Assembly (NCBI RefSeq): GCF_050586345.1
Contig: NZ_JBOCEF010000022.1
Span: 8,702 to 72,701 of the forward strand
DNA length: 64,000 nt
Source of the DNA: JBOCEF01 sp050586345
GTDB taxonomy: Bacteria; Pseudomonadota; Alphaproteobacteria; Rhodobacterales; Rhodobacteraceae
Direction: 5' to 3'
Of this stretch, positions 19,001 to 26,693 are shown in pieces. A program made the position numbers and the translations under genes. Each line of letters opens with the position of its first letter. Position 1 is the stretch's first letter. Under the pieces are notes generated by a model that ran no database searches, had not been told where the DNA came from, and was given only the letters and a program-made list of their open reading frames with translations.

Positions 19001-20214
19001 CCGGAGAGGCCGCGGCGCGCACGCTCGGGGCCGCGACGAAGGTGGCGGAGCTGTCGGCGGGCCTTGCCGCCGAGACGCTGAAGCACGCGGGGGCCGAGGC
19101 GGCGGCGACGCGGCCCGCGACCCGGCTGGGCGGCGCGCTCAACGGCATCGGCGCCGCGATCGAGGCCGAGACCGATCCCGCCAAGCGCGCCGAGCTGATG
19201 GACCGGTTCACCGACATCCTGACCCGCGGATTCGGCGGGCTGACCGAGGGCTTCGATCTCGACGAGCTGCTGTCGGGGCTAGGCTGGGACGGGTTCGGGG
19301 ACCTGTTCGGCGGCGGCGGCGATGGGGGCGGCGGCGGGACCGGGACCGGCGGAAGCGGCGGAAGCGGCGGCGGCCTGCCCGCCCCGGGCGCCGTCACCGC
19401 GCCCCCGGAGGGCGCGCACCCGACCTCGCCGGGCGAGGCGGGGTTCCGCAACGATATCGACCCGATCCTGCGCGGCGGCGGCACGCCGTCCGCCGCCGAC
19501 CTGCATGGCGCGCTGAAGAACTGGTACGACGTGTCGGTGAAACCCGGGCTGCTGCGCGCCCAGGATGACGACGCCCTCTTGCGCGGCGCGATCGAGGAAT
19601 ACCTGCGCTGGTGGGCCGCCACGGCCCAGACCGGGCGCGACGGGACCGACCCGCCCAGCCTCGTCCCCCAGCACGAGGAAGGCCGGGCCCTGATGCGCGA
19701 GGGGCTCGTCTCCGCCATCCGCCAGGCCGATGCGCGGATGCAGCAGAGCAACGACTACACCTATCTGCGCGACGTGCTGGCCTGGTCGGCGATGGCGATG
19801 CAGCTCGAGCTTGACGACGACCCCGCCGCGCCGCTGGACAGCGTGGGGGCGGTGGCGCTGACCTCGCTGTCGGTGGCGCTGGTGCCGGTGGACGAACCCG
19901 TGGCGGCGGCGCCGGGGGCGCAGGTCGCGTTCTCCTTCGCCGCCTATGCAAGGATCGGGAGCAACCCGCCCCTGCTTGCGCCCCCGGTCGGCTATGACGT
20001 GACCGCGACCGGGGCCGCGGGCGGGACCGAGCGGCTGCATGGCTGGACCGACCCCGAGGGGCGGCTCTCCTTCACCCTGACCGCGGGGGCGAGCGGTTCG
20101 CTCGAGGTGACGGTGGAGGCGGGCTGGCCCTTCGGCGGCGGCCCGGACGCGCCGGGGACCGGCGGCGCGCCGCTGGTCGTCCGGCGCTATGCGCGCAGCC
20201 TGCCCATCGCCTGA
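16087..20214 (+). CDS. Giant uncharacterised protein with glycine-zipper segment
   Basis: 1375 residues with no signal peptide. I do not recognise a named family. From the N-terminus: a helical region with two helix-hairpin-helix-like units (about 25-125); a Pro/Gly linker with GHPGS repeats (130-185); a compact region (195-320) with GYAQRWTLGPTMLGELRHS and LAPGESRQVAVVDWRR, a pattern I associate with large hypothetical bacterial proteins; a Gly/Ala-rich zipper (330-398) that could insert into membrane; a coiled coil (411-480); a beta-rich domain (553-680); helical segments (695-765 and 925-1050); a Gly-only linker (1075-1096); a helical domain (1118-1240); and a beta-sandwich-like end (1255-1345). 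The ATG at 16087 has GGGAG upstream. It is a single gene, convergent with the HlyD gene. Function is unknown. Confidence 0.85.
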   Translation: MTWTVSDLLAAPVSDAIAPGPRDAGLLSALGLETVAAVLGLGPVRRARALLAAAAAGDAAETRRLAGRRFQGMAPEGAPDWPLDALDGIGAEARRAFAAAGYDRLADIAALPPYVAAERLLAEARAGAEAGRLPGAPRPAPADPGAGGGRPGTGHPGSGHPGSEPAAPIPHAPGAGYHAPASAPEELMPRMHGAVPSLHRFNGFFRGRDLRGLRIGIGKDCAPDEMMAAIFDPRLLPCPVFYLGRLAGYAQRWTLGPTMLGELRHSLALAPGESRQVAVVDWRRDQQAARREDTEGAETLSARIRHARALDETVATTAAEHQFGRTDAQAVTAAGAVGAVAAAGLVGGGAGALTGAGVGALIGGVGAGPGALIGAGVGGAAGVASAGLAIAGGAALGMIQAESEGDRGIEGETAQNILQSTQQNASAVRSLRASVVVEDAEAERESLRTSTITNYNHMHALTMQYYELLHRYEVEMRLDSLAPLLFVPFGALHFATAEELEALWPRIRPLFGEGDLVRLVDERFGLRPAADIPREAIEVPPEPQRPDLPRPEEVEITPDSVRVKITVAGGFDVANSDLYFAWDDPAEGRRRLPLTQANGSDPHDQVLKPDGGFPTLRADRVAGVEMRMQDASALQASVGLLQTIPVEISVTYDSTAASGQTTVQLGRKTFYTAGHDDTLRLFAWTPLSGAAEAWEDYDAAHPEWADATARAAAAEAAYQQALAARADAQADAVARVLQIARGRRYELTRAILEGAEPELLAAALDAAELTAGGASLPLHAVAHTVPVAVAGAHIILRLKTVTSGLGGRISIDDPAAGVPDALTELIQHAGETEKRFAALSAAPLGAGVVDLPSPGLFAEALLGRANGAEKLDVSRRTDWHETPIPHQPPAIAPLSAGSRAMLPDLSPNVPAASLDVAAPPAFPDPAGFAEAFAALRTPGLFRDMSKSGELAGMIGSLNQLAGKLGDAATGMTGEAAARTLGAATKVAELSAGLAAETLKHAGAEAAATRPATRLGGALNGIGAAIEAETDPAKRAELMDRFTDILTRGFGGLTEGFDLDELLSGLGWDGFGDLFGGGGDGGGGGTGTGGSGGSGGGLPAPGAVTAPPEGAHPTSPGEAGFRNDIDPILRGGGTPSAADLHGALKNWYDVSVKPGLLRAQDDDALLRGAIEEYLRWWAATAQTGRDGTDPPSLVPQHEEGRALMREGLVSAIRQADARMQQSNDYTYLRDVLAWSAMAMQLELDDDPAAPLDSVGAVALTSLSVALVPVDEPVAAAPGAQVAFSFAAYARIGSNPPLLAPPVGYDVTATGAAGGTERLHGWTDPEGRLSFTLTAGASGSLEVTVEAGWPFGGGPDAPGTGGAPLVVRRYARSLPIA

Positions 20215-20239
20215 GGGGGGCGCGGGTGCGGGGCGGCGC

Positions 20240-21121
20240 TTACCGCGCGGCGTCCAGCGGCCCTTCAACGCTGAGCGCGGCGGTCATGCCGGCGGCCAGG
20301 AACACGCCCTCGGGCGTCTCGTCCATGCTGATCCGCACCGGCATCCGCTGAGCCAGGCGGACCCAGTCCAGCACCGGGTCGACCGCGGGCAGCCCGTCGG
20401 CGTCCGTGGCGCCGTTCCCGTCCGCGATGCCGCGCCCCAGGCTCTCGACATGGCCGATGATCGTCCCCGGCGCGCCCATCAGCGAGATCTCCACCCGGTC
20501 GCCGACATGGATGCGCGCCAGCTGCGTCTCGCGGAAATACCCGGTCACGCCGAAGCTGCCGGCGTCGATCACGGTGACCGACGGGGCCCCCGCGACCACG
20601 TAGTCGCCGGTCCGCAGCTTCAGGTTCGTCACGTAGCCGTCGACCGGCGCCCGGACCTCGGTGCGCGCAAGGTCCAGCCGGGCCATGTCGAGCGCGACCT
20701 GCGCGCCGCGCACCTGCGCGCGGGCGGCGGCGGGGTCGTGCCGGGCCTGCTCGATGCTCGGGGCGCTGATCGCCGCCGAGGCCTCGAGGCGCGCGGCGAC
20801 CGAGGCCTTGAACTCCATCGCCTCGCGCTCGGCGTCGAGGGTCGCCTCGGCCAGCGCGACGGCCAGCTCGAAGCTCTCGGCGCCGATGCGGAACAGCAGG
20901 TCGCCCGCGTGGACGATATCGTTGTCGGCGACGGCCACGCCGGCGACCACGCCCGAGACCTGGGGCGCGATGCGCACGGACTCGGCGCTGACGCGCCCGT
21001 CCCGCGTCCAGGGCGCGGTCATGTAGGAGGCCCGGAAGAACTGCGCGCAGACGCCTGCGCAGACCAGCATGGCGGCGGTGAGCAGCACGGGTCCGCCATT
21101 GCGCTTGAGACGGGCGATCAT
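20240..21121 (-). CDS. HlyD family efflux adaptor (AaeA-like)
   Basis: A 293-residue membrane-fusion protein. It has one N-terminal helix (about 10-30), a biotinyl-lipoyl half motif (VRIAPQVSGVV) near 50, a short coiled coil (about 95-140), the second half-motif RAPVDGYVTNLKLRTGDYV near 160-180, then beta-barrel sequence. It shares an ATGA overlap with the DUF1656 gene. DUF1656-HlyD pairs normally work with an FUSC/AaeB permease to export aromatic acids. No such permease gene is present here, so the pump looks incomplete within this window. Confidence 0.88.
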   Translation of the reverse strand: MIARLKRNGGPVLLTAAMLVCAGVCAQFFRASYMTAPWTRDGRVSAESVRIAPQVSGVVAGVAVADNDIVHAGDLLFRIGAESFELAVALAEATLDAEREAMEFKASVAARLEASAAISAPSIEQARHDPAAARAQVRGAQVALDMARLDLARTEVRAPVDGYVTNLKLRTGDYVVAGAPSVTVIDAGSFGVTGYFRETQLARIHVGDRVEISLMGAPGTIIGHVESLGRGIADGNGATDADGLPAVDPVLDWVRLAQRMPVRISMDETPEGVFLAAGMTAALSVEGPLDAAR

Positions 21122-21327
21122 GTCGGAAGATGCTCCAGCAAAAGGGCGGAGGCGCCCAGGATCGAGATGTAGAGGGCGGCGTCGAACAGGGCGGGATGCC
21201 AGACATGCCGGTAGAGCCCGGCGCGGGCGAGCAGGCGGTGAACCCCGCGATGGGCCGCGTAGCTCAGCACGGCGAGGATCAGCAGGGCGGGGGTGAAGAC
21301 CCCCGCGACATCGATGTCCTGGATCAT
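21118..21327 (-). CDS. DUF1656 small inner-membrane protein (AaeX-like)
   Basis: A 69-residue protein with two hydrophobic helices (about 8-28 and 45-64) and a short basic loop with HRLLARAGLYRHVWHPALFD, typical of DUF1656/AaeX. AGGAGG lies 7 nt before the ATG at 21327. It is co-translated with the HlyD gene. Only 33 nt separate it from a truncated hydrolase reading the other way, so the normal upstream FUSC gene appears to have been lost at this junction. Confidence 0.85.
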   Translation of the reverse strand: MIQDIDVAGVFTPALLILAVLSYAAHRGVHRLLARAGLYRHVWHPALFDAALYISILGASALLLEHLPT

Positions 21328-21360
21328 GCGGACCTCCTGCGTCCGGCCGGGAATGAAGGG

Positions 21361-22071
21361 GTGGGGGCGCCCGGGGGCGACGCCTCGGACGCGCTGCTGG
21401 ACGACTGGCTCGACCCGCTGCTCGATCTCGCGGGCGGCGGCGCGGCCCCGCTGATCGCCGGGCACCGCGAGGGCGGGATCCTCGCCGCCCGGGCCGCCGC
21501 GCGGGCGCTGGCGCGGGGGCGCGCGGTTGCGGGGCTGGCGCTGGTCTCGACCGGGGCGCCGGTGCGGGACCCGTCGCAATTCGACGCCGCGCCGAAGGCG
21601 ACGCGCCGCACGCTGGCCGCCGGGCGGCTGGCGGGGCCGGCGCTGCAGCTGGGTTACGAGGCCGCCGCGCGCGCCTTCCGCACCGGCCCGGCGGCCGAGG
21701 AGAAATTCGTGCGCTATTTCTGCCACGAGAACCCCGCCGACGCCGCGGCGCTGTCCGACCCGGCGCTGTTCGACGCGGTGCGGGAGAACCTGCGCTTCTG
21801 CTTCGAGCGGCCCGCCCAGGTCGCGCGCGACGTCGGCGCCTGGGGCGCGGACTGGTCCGGGGCGCTGGAGGCGGCGGCGGCGCGGGTCCCGGTGCTGTTC
21901 GCCCATGGCGCGGCGCATGACTTCCTGCCCCTCGCGGCGGTCGAGGCGCTCGTCGCGAGGGGCCCGGCCCTGTCCTGCCTGGCGGTGGAGGGGGCGGGGC
22001 AGCTGGCGCTCTACCGCGCGCCCGAGCGGATCGCCGCCGCGTGCCGCGCCCTTGCGCCCGGCCCGGCATAG
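21361..22071 (+). pseudogene. Truncated alpha/beta hydrolase with lost nucleophile
   Basis: About 236 codons resemble the C-terminal two thirds of an alpha/beta hydrolase: a helix before the nucleophile elbow, LVSTGAPVR after it, a lid with YFCHENPAD, and a late HGAAHDFLP acid loop. The first strands and oxyanion region are missing, because that space is occupied by the DUF1656 gene. The nucleophile elbow reads GHREGG instead of GHSxGG; AGC to CGC would explain it. The only plausible start is a GTG at 21361. Truncation plus loss of the catalytic Ser argue for a dead remnant. Confidence 0.7.
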
Positions 22072-22116
22072 CGCCGGGTCCGCGGCCCGGGTCCCGATCC
22101 CGGCCCTGGCCCCGGC

Positions 22117-22916
22117 TCAGCGCGCGGGCGCCGCCGCGCCGTCGCGCACCAGGCGGGCGGCGAGGGCGGTGCGGTTCTCGACCTCGTAGCGGCGGATCAG
22201 GGTCTGCACGTATTCCTTGACCGTGTGCTCGGACAGGCCCGTCTCGCGGGCGATGCCCTTGTTCGACATCCCCTCGCACAGCAGGATCGCCACCCGCAGC
22301 AGCTGCGGCGGCAGCGGCGGGCGCGCGGGGTCCGCCCCGGCGGCGGCGCCCGGCCCGCCCGCCGCGCCCGGCCCGGCGTCCCCGCCCGCATCGGCCGCGA
22401 GGATCGTGCGCAGCGACAGCGCCGCGCCGCGGCACAGCCGGCCCATCTGCGCCATCGCCGCCGGACCGCCCATGGCCTGGCCGCGCCGCCCGGCGGTGTA
22501 GATCACCCCCAGCGCGCCGTCCCGGCCCGCACCAGCCCGCATATGTTCCACGCGAAGCCCCAGCTGCGCAGCAGGTCGTGCAGCGGGCTCGCCCGCCAGG
22601 TCTCGGCCCCCACGCAGCTCTCGCCATCCGTCACCTGCGCCCCGGCCCCGAGGCGCCGGATCAGCGGGTCGTCCGCCCCGAACCGCGCCGCGTATTGCTC
22701 GAGGAACCCCCTCGGCACGTCGCCGCTGTACAGGAGCCGCGGCGCCGGGCCGCCGAGCATGTAGATCCCCACCGTGGCCGAGCCGGTCATCCGGTCCAGC
22801 GCCGCCTGGCAGGCGCGGCCCAGCTCCTCGGTCGAGCGGCTCTCGGCCACGGCCGGCAGCTGCGGCGGCGGCAGCGCGGCGGCGGCTTGCGGGATCGGCA
22901 GGCGGGCTTCGGTCAT
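22117..22916 (-). pseudogene. LuxR family regulator with a one-base frameshift
   Basis: Residues from the ATG at 22916 read MTEARLPIP through an autoinducer-type or PAS-like sensor domain to WGFAWNICGLVRAG, then hit a stop at 22503. The continuation, DGALGVIYTAGRRGQ to a canonical LuxR helix-turn-helix (LLCEGMSNKGIARETGLSEHTVKEY), is in the next frame. A single G missing from the GGG run at 22521-22523 explains the break; restoring it gives about 266 residues. The neighbouring truncated hydrolase suggests local decay, but a homopolymer error is equally possible. Confidence 0.78.
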
Positions 22917-23342
22917 GGGACGGCCCCCTCGGCTGGGCGGCGCGGCGACGCCCGGGGTCACGGTCCGGGTGCACCGCGCCGCGAGGCGTTGCACAGGATG
23001 CAGGCGGACTCGCGTCGCACCCGAAGCTTACCCGAATAAATTTTAAACGCAAAACATCTCGGCGCCCGGAAATGCGGCGCCCAATCCCCCCAACCGGGGG
23101 GGGTGAGCGAAAATCCGTATCCCGGAAGGATCATTTCACAGGGGACGAGGCGCCGGGCGCCGCGCCCGGCAGACCCGATTTCCTTCACACCCGAACGTCT
23201 TGCGGCGCTCGGCCCGCCGCGGACCCCTCCGCGGCCGGGGGGATCGCGCCATGCCGCGCGCCGCCGGCCGCCCCGCCCCGCAGATCCAACCCGCGGCCCC
23301 CGCGCGCAGCCCGCGCCGGGGCCCAACCGAAAGGCCGCCCGC
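22917..23342. promoter_or_regulatory. Divergent intergenic region luxR / flavin monooxygenase
   Basis: 426 nt without a supported gene. An AT-rich patch at 23025-23065 (around AATAAATTTTAAACG) is the likely promoter core for one or both directions. The open frame that extends the monooxygenase upstream to 23103 has low-complexity content and no support. No clear dyad of the lux-box type is visible. Confidence 0.4.
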
Positions 23343-24560
23343 ATGAACATGTCCGCCACCCCCCCGACCGCCGCCGAGGCGATCTCCGCCGCCGCCGACG
23401 CCCTGCTGCCGCTGGTGCGCGAACGCGCCCACGAGGCCGAGGCCCTCGGGCAGCTGACCGACGACGTGGTCCGCGCCATGCGCGACGCGGGCCTGTTCAC
23501 CATGCTCTACCCCGAGGAGGTCGGCGGCGCCGAGATCACCCATTACGAGGCGATGCTGATCTCGGAGAAGGTCGCCCACGCCCATGCCTCGGCCGGCTGG
23601 TATATCGGCGTGAACAACATGGAGGGCGCCGCCATGGCCCTCTATATCGACCAGGCCGGGGTCGACCGGATCTTCAAGGACGGCGTCGACATCACCATCG
23701 CCGGCAACGGCGTGCCGCGCGGCTTCGCCCGCAAGGTGGGTGGCGGCTACGAGATCTGGGGCCAGTGGGCCTACGGGTCGGGCATCGCCCACGCGGAATG
23801 GATCCACACCGGCTGCTTCGTCGTCGACGAGGCGGGCGAGATGATCATGGGCGAGGGCGGCCCCGAGGTCGTCATCTGCCACCACCCGCGCGAGACGGTG
23901 GAGCTCAAGGGCAACTGGGACGTGCTGGGCCTGCGCGCCACCGGCAGCTTCGACTACCGCGTGGCCGAGGGCGAGACGATCTTCGTGCCGGACGACATGG
24001 TCTACGGCTTCGACGTGGAAGGCCCGCAGCGCGGCAAGCTGCAGGGGGCGATCGGCCTCGCCGGGTTCTCGGCCTGGGCGCATTCGACCTGGGCCATCGG
24101 CGTCGGCCGCCGGATGCTGGACGAGCTGCGGGACGTCATCACCGCCCGCCGCGACGCGTTCGGGCCGTCCGCCGAGAGCGCCAGCTTCAAGTTCCAGTTC
24201 GCCCAGGCCGAGGCGAAATACCGGGCCGCCCGCGCGCTGGCGCTGGAGACGTGGAAGGACGCATCGGACACGCTCTCCTCCGGCCAGCCGCTGGCGCAGG
24301 AGCAGATGACGATGATCAAGCTCGCCCTGCGGCACGTCCATGACGTGATCTCCGAGACCGCGACCTTCGCCCACCGCTCGGCCCGCGGCGCGTCGCTGCA
24401 CAAGACGGCGATGCAGCGGACGTACCGCGACATCCATGCCGGCGCCCAGCACATCCTGATGGCCGACCAGATCGTCGAGGAATGCGGCCGCGGCCTGCTG
24501 GGCGTCGCCGACCCCGAGGCGCCCTGGACCGTGTTCGGCATCGCCGACGGCGCGAAATGA
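23343..24560 (+). CDS. Acyl-CoA-dehydrogenase-fold flavin monooxygenase (HsaA-like)
   Basis: A 405-residue protein of the group D flavin monooxygenases (HsaA, DszC, p-hydroxyphenylacetate hydroxylase C2 type), which share the acyl-CoA dehydrogenase fold but use reduced flavin from a separate reductase. It has LYPEEVGGAEITHYEAMLI near 55, a WGQWAYGSGIAHA flavin-contact segment near 140, and LRATGSFDY near 200. The acyl-CoA catalytic Glu is not expected in this group. The reductase gene follows with a 4-nt overlap, which supports a two-component oxygenase. The substrate is probably aromatic or heterocyclic. Confidence 0.82.
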   Translation: MNMSATPPTAAEAISAAADALLPLVRERAHEAEALGQLTDDVVRAMRDAGLFTMLYPEEVGGAEITHYEAMLISEKVAHAHASAGWYIGVNNMEGAAMALYIDQAGVDRIFKDGVDITIAGNGVPRGFARKVGGGYEIWGQWAYGSGIAHAEWIHTGCFVVDEAGEMIMGEGGPEVVICHHPRETVELKGNWDVLGLRATGSFDYRVAEGETIFVPDDMVYGFDVEGPQRGKLQGAIGLAGFSAWAHSTWAIGVGRRMLDELRDVITARRDAFGPSAESASFKFQFAQAEAKYRAARALALETWKDASDTLSSGQPLAQEQMTMIKLALRHVHDVISETATFAHRSARGASLHKTAMQRTYRDIHAGAQHILMADQIVEECGRGLLGVADPEAPWTVFGIADGAK

Positions 24561-25144
24561 CCGGCGCCTCCCCCGCCGCCGCGCCCCCTGCGACGGGGTC
24601 GCGGGTGCTCGGCCTCGTCGGCGCAAGCTGGCGGCCCGCCCGCCCGCGGATGCTGGTCGAGGCCGCCGCCGCCCGCCTCGCCGCCGCGCACGGGATCGGG
24701 ACCGAGGTCGCGGACCTGCTCGACGCCGGGCCGGGCCTCGGGGCCTTCCAGCGCCGGGACATGGACGCCCGGGCCGAGGCGCTGATCGCGAAGGTGGAGA
24801 CCGCCGAGGCGCTGATCATCGGCTGCCCGGTGTTCCAGGGCGGGATGCCGGGGCTTCTGAAGCACCTGTTCGACCAGGCGCCCGAGGGGGCGCTGAAGGG
24901 TCGCCCGGTCCTCATCACCGCCTGCGGCGGCGGCCTGCGCCACGCGCTGGTGGTCGAGCACCAGATCCGCCCCCTGTTCGGCTATTTCGAGGCGCTGACC
25001 TGCCCCACCGCCGTCTATGCCGGCACCGCCGAGCTGTCGGACGGCGCCCCCGCCCCGGCGCTGGCCGAGCGGATCGAGGCCGCGGCCGCGCAGCTCGCCG
25101 CCCTGATGGCCCCGCGCAGGACGACGGGGCGCCGGGCGGCCTGA
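24557..25144 (+). CDS. NAD(P)H-dependent FMN reductase
   Basis: A 195-residue flavodoxin-like reductase (SsuE/MsuE type). The fold is shown by VLGLVGASWRPARPRML near 17-33, ALIIGCPVFQGGMPGLLKHLFDQ near 75-97 and PVLITACGGGLRHALV near 105-120. Its ATG overlaps the TGA of the monooxygenase gene, so it is almost certainly the flavin donor for that enzyme. The usual GxSR(P) phosphate loop reads GASWRP. Confidence 0.87.
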   Translation: MTGASPAAAPPATGSRVLGLVGASWRPARPRMLVEAAAARLAAAHGIGTEVADLLDAGPGLGAFQRRDMDARAEALIAKVETAEALIIGCPVFQGGMPGLLKHLFDQAPEGALKGRPVLITACGGGLRHALVVEHQIRPLFGYFEALTCPTAVYAGTAELSDGAPAPALAERIEAAAAQLAALMAPRRTTGRRAA

Positions 25145-25209
25145 CGCCGCCCCGCCCCTCCCTTCCCTTTCCCGGACCAGGCCCCATTCCCAGACCAAGG
25201 ACCCCCGCC

Positions 25210-26448
25210 ATGAAAGACGGCCTTCCCCCGCCCGCCGAGGGCTTCGAGACCACGCGCTACCAGATCGACGGCGTCGACGCCGCGGTGATGACCATCGGCG
25301 CAGGGCCCGACCTGGTGTTCCTGCACGGGACCGGCGCCTTCACCGGCTTCGAGGCGGCGCGCGCCTGGGCGCAGACCCACCGCGTCATCATTCCCTTCCA
25401 TCCCGGCTTCGGCGCCAGCGGCGACGCCCCCGCCATCGCCGGGATCGAGGACATGGTGTTCCACTACGCCGCCCTGTTCGACGCGCTGAAGCTCGACCGC
25501 TTCGCCCTCGCGGGGTTCTCGCTCGGCGGCTGGATCGCGGCGGAATACGCGGCCATCCGCCCCGAGCAGGTCGCGCAGCTGATCCTGGTCGCCCCCGCCG
25601 GGCTGGTGAGCGAGGCCGCCCCGGCCCCCGCGCTCCTCGACATCGCGCCGCCCGAGCTGCCCGGCTATCTCGCCCATGACGTCGCGAAGATCCTGCCCCT
25701 GTTCCCCGCCGCCCCCGATCCCGATTTCGACGCCGCGCTGGGGCGCGAGGTGATGGGCTATGCGAAGCTGCTCGAGGCGCATCCCCAGGGGAACCCGAGG
25801 CTCGCCGCCCGCCTGCCGCGCCTCACCATGCCGACGCTGCTGGTCTGGGGCGGGAACGACCGGCTGCGGCCCTGTGCGCAGGCGGCGGAATGGATGGCGG
25901 GGCTGCCCGCGGCGCGGCTCGCCGCCATCCCCGACACCGGCCACCTGGTGTTCGAGGAGACCCCCGCCGCCGCCGCCGCGATCCCGCATTTCCTGGCCGA
26001 GACGGACATGTCCATGCCCGGCGACGTGATCGCGGCCGAGGCGGCGTGGGAGGAGACCTCCTGGTCCATCCTCGGGCAGACCTACGTGCTGAAGCAGCAG
26101 GGCGAATACAGCATGTCCTGGCACGCGACCTTCCCCGACGGGACCTTCGCACCGCCGCATATCCACCCCGACCAGGACGAGTTCGTCTATGTGCTGACGG
26201 GCGAGTTCGCCATCGAGCTCGGCGGCATGGCGAAGACCGCCGGGCCCGGCGACCTGGTGGTGATGCCGCGCGGGATTCCGCACGGGCTCTTCAACCGCTC
26301 GGGCGCCACCTCGACCTGCCTGTTCTGGGTGGCGCCGACGCGGGACCTGCGCGCGCTCTTCGACGACATCCACGAGGTGCCGGACCCCGAGGAGGTCGTG
26401 CGCCTCGCCGCCCTGCGCAACGTGCATTTCCTGCCGCCCGCGGACTGA
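25210..26448 (+). CDS. Fusion of alpha/beta hydrolase and cupin
   Basis: 412 residues in one frame. Residues 1-262 are an alpha/beta hydrolase with full triad Ser104 (GFSLGG), Asp217 (GGNDR) and His245 (DTGHL), close to ring-cleavage-product hydrolases and esterases. Residues 275-410 are a cupin with metal-ligand motif His317, His319, Glu324 and His358. The cupin half is a clear paralogue of the free cupin at 37005-37439. An internal ATG at residue 267 marks the likely former cupin start, so two adjacent genes may have fused. It lies between the monooxygenase pair and an MFS gene. The cupin could be a dioxygenase, isomerase or sensor. Confidence 0.85.
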   Translation: MKDGLPPPAEGFETTRYQIDGVDAAVMTIGAGPDLVFLHGTGAFTGFEAARAWAQTHRVIIPFHPGFGASGDAPAIAGIEDMVFHYAALFDALKLDRFALAGFSLGGWIAAEYAAIRPEQVAQLILVAPAGLVSEAAPAPALLDIAPPELPGYLAHDVAKILPLFPAAPDPDFDAALGREVMGYAKLLEAHPQGNPRLAARLPRLTMPTLLVWGGNDRLRPCAQAAEWMAGLPAARLAAIPDTGHLVFEETPAAAAAIPHFLAETDMSMPGDVIAAEAAWEETSWSILGQTYVLKQQGEYSMSWHATFPDGTFAPPHIHPDQDEFVYVLTGEFAIELGGMAKTAGPGDLVVMPRGIPHGLFNRSGATSTCLFWVAPTRDLRALFDDIHEVPDPEEVVRLAALRNVHFLPPAD

Positions 26449-26693
26449 CCTTCCGCTGGGCGCCCCGCGGGCCTTTCCGCGGGGGCGCCTCCGGGCCGCC
26501 GCCCCTCCCTCTCTCCCGCGGCGGCCCGGCTTTTCCCCCGTCCCCCCTTCCGCGCCCGCTCCGGGGCGCCCGCCTGCCGCCCCCCGCCGCCCGCGCGGGG
26601 GACCGGCGCCGCCATGCCGCGCGAAGGCCCGCGACAGACGGGCCGCCCGATCCCGGGCGCGGCCTCTTCGCCATTGCAACAGGAAGACATGAC

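Noticed and set aside
26455..26495. GC hairpin between the hydrolase-cupin and MFS genes as a terminator
   Set aside because: The stem is imperfect (four versus five C/G in the core) and no T-tract follows. The genes may still be one transcript.
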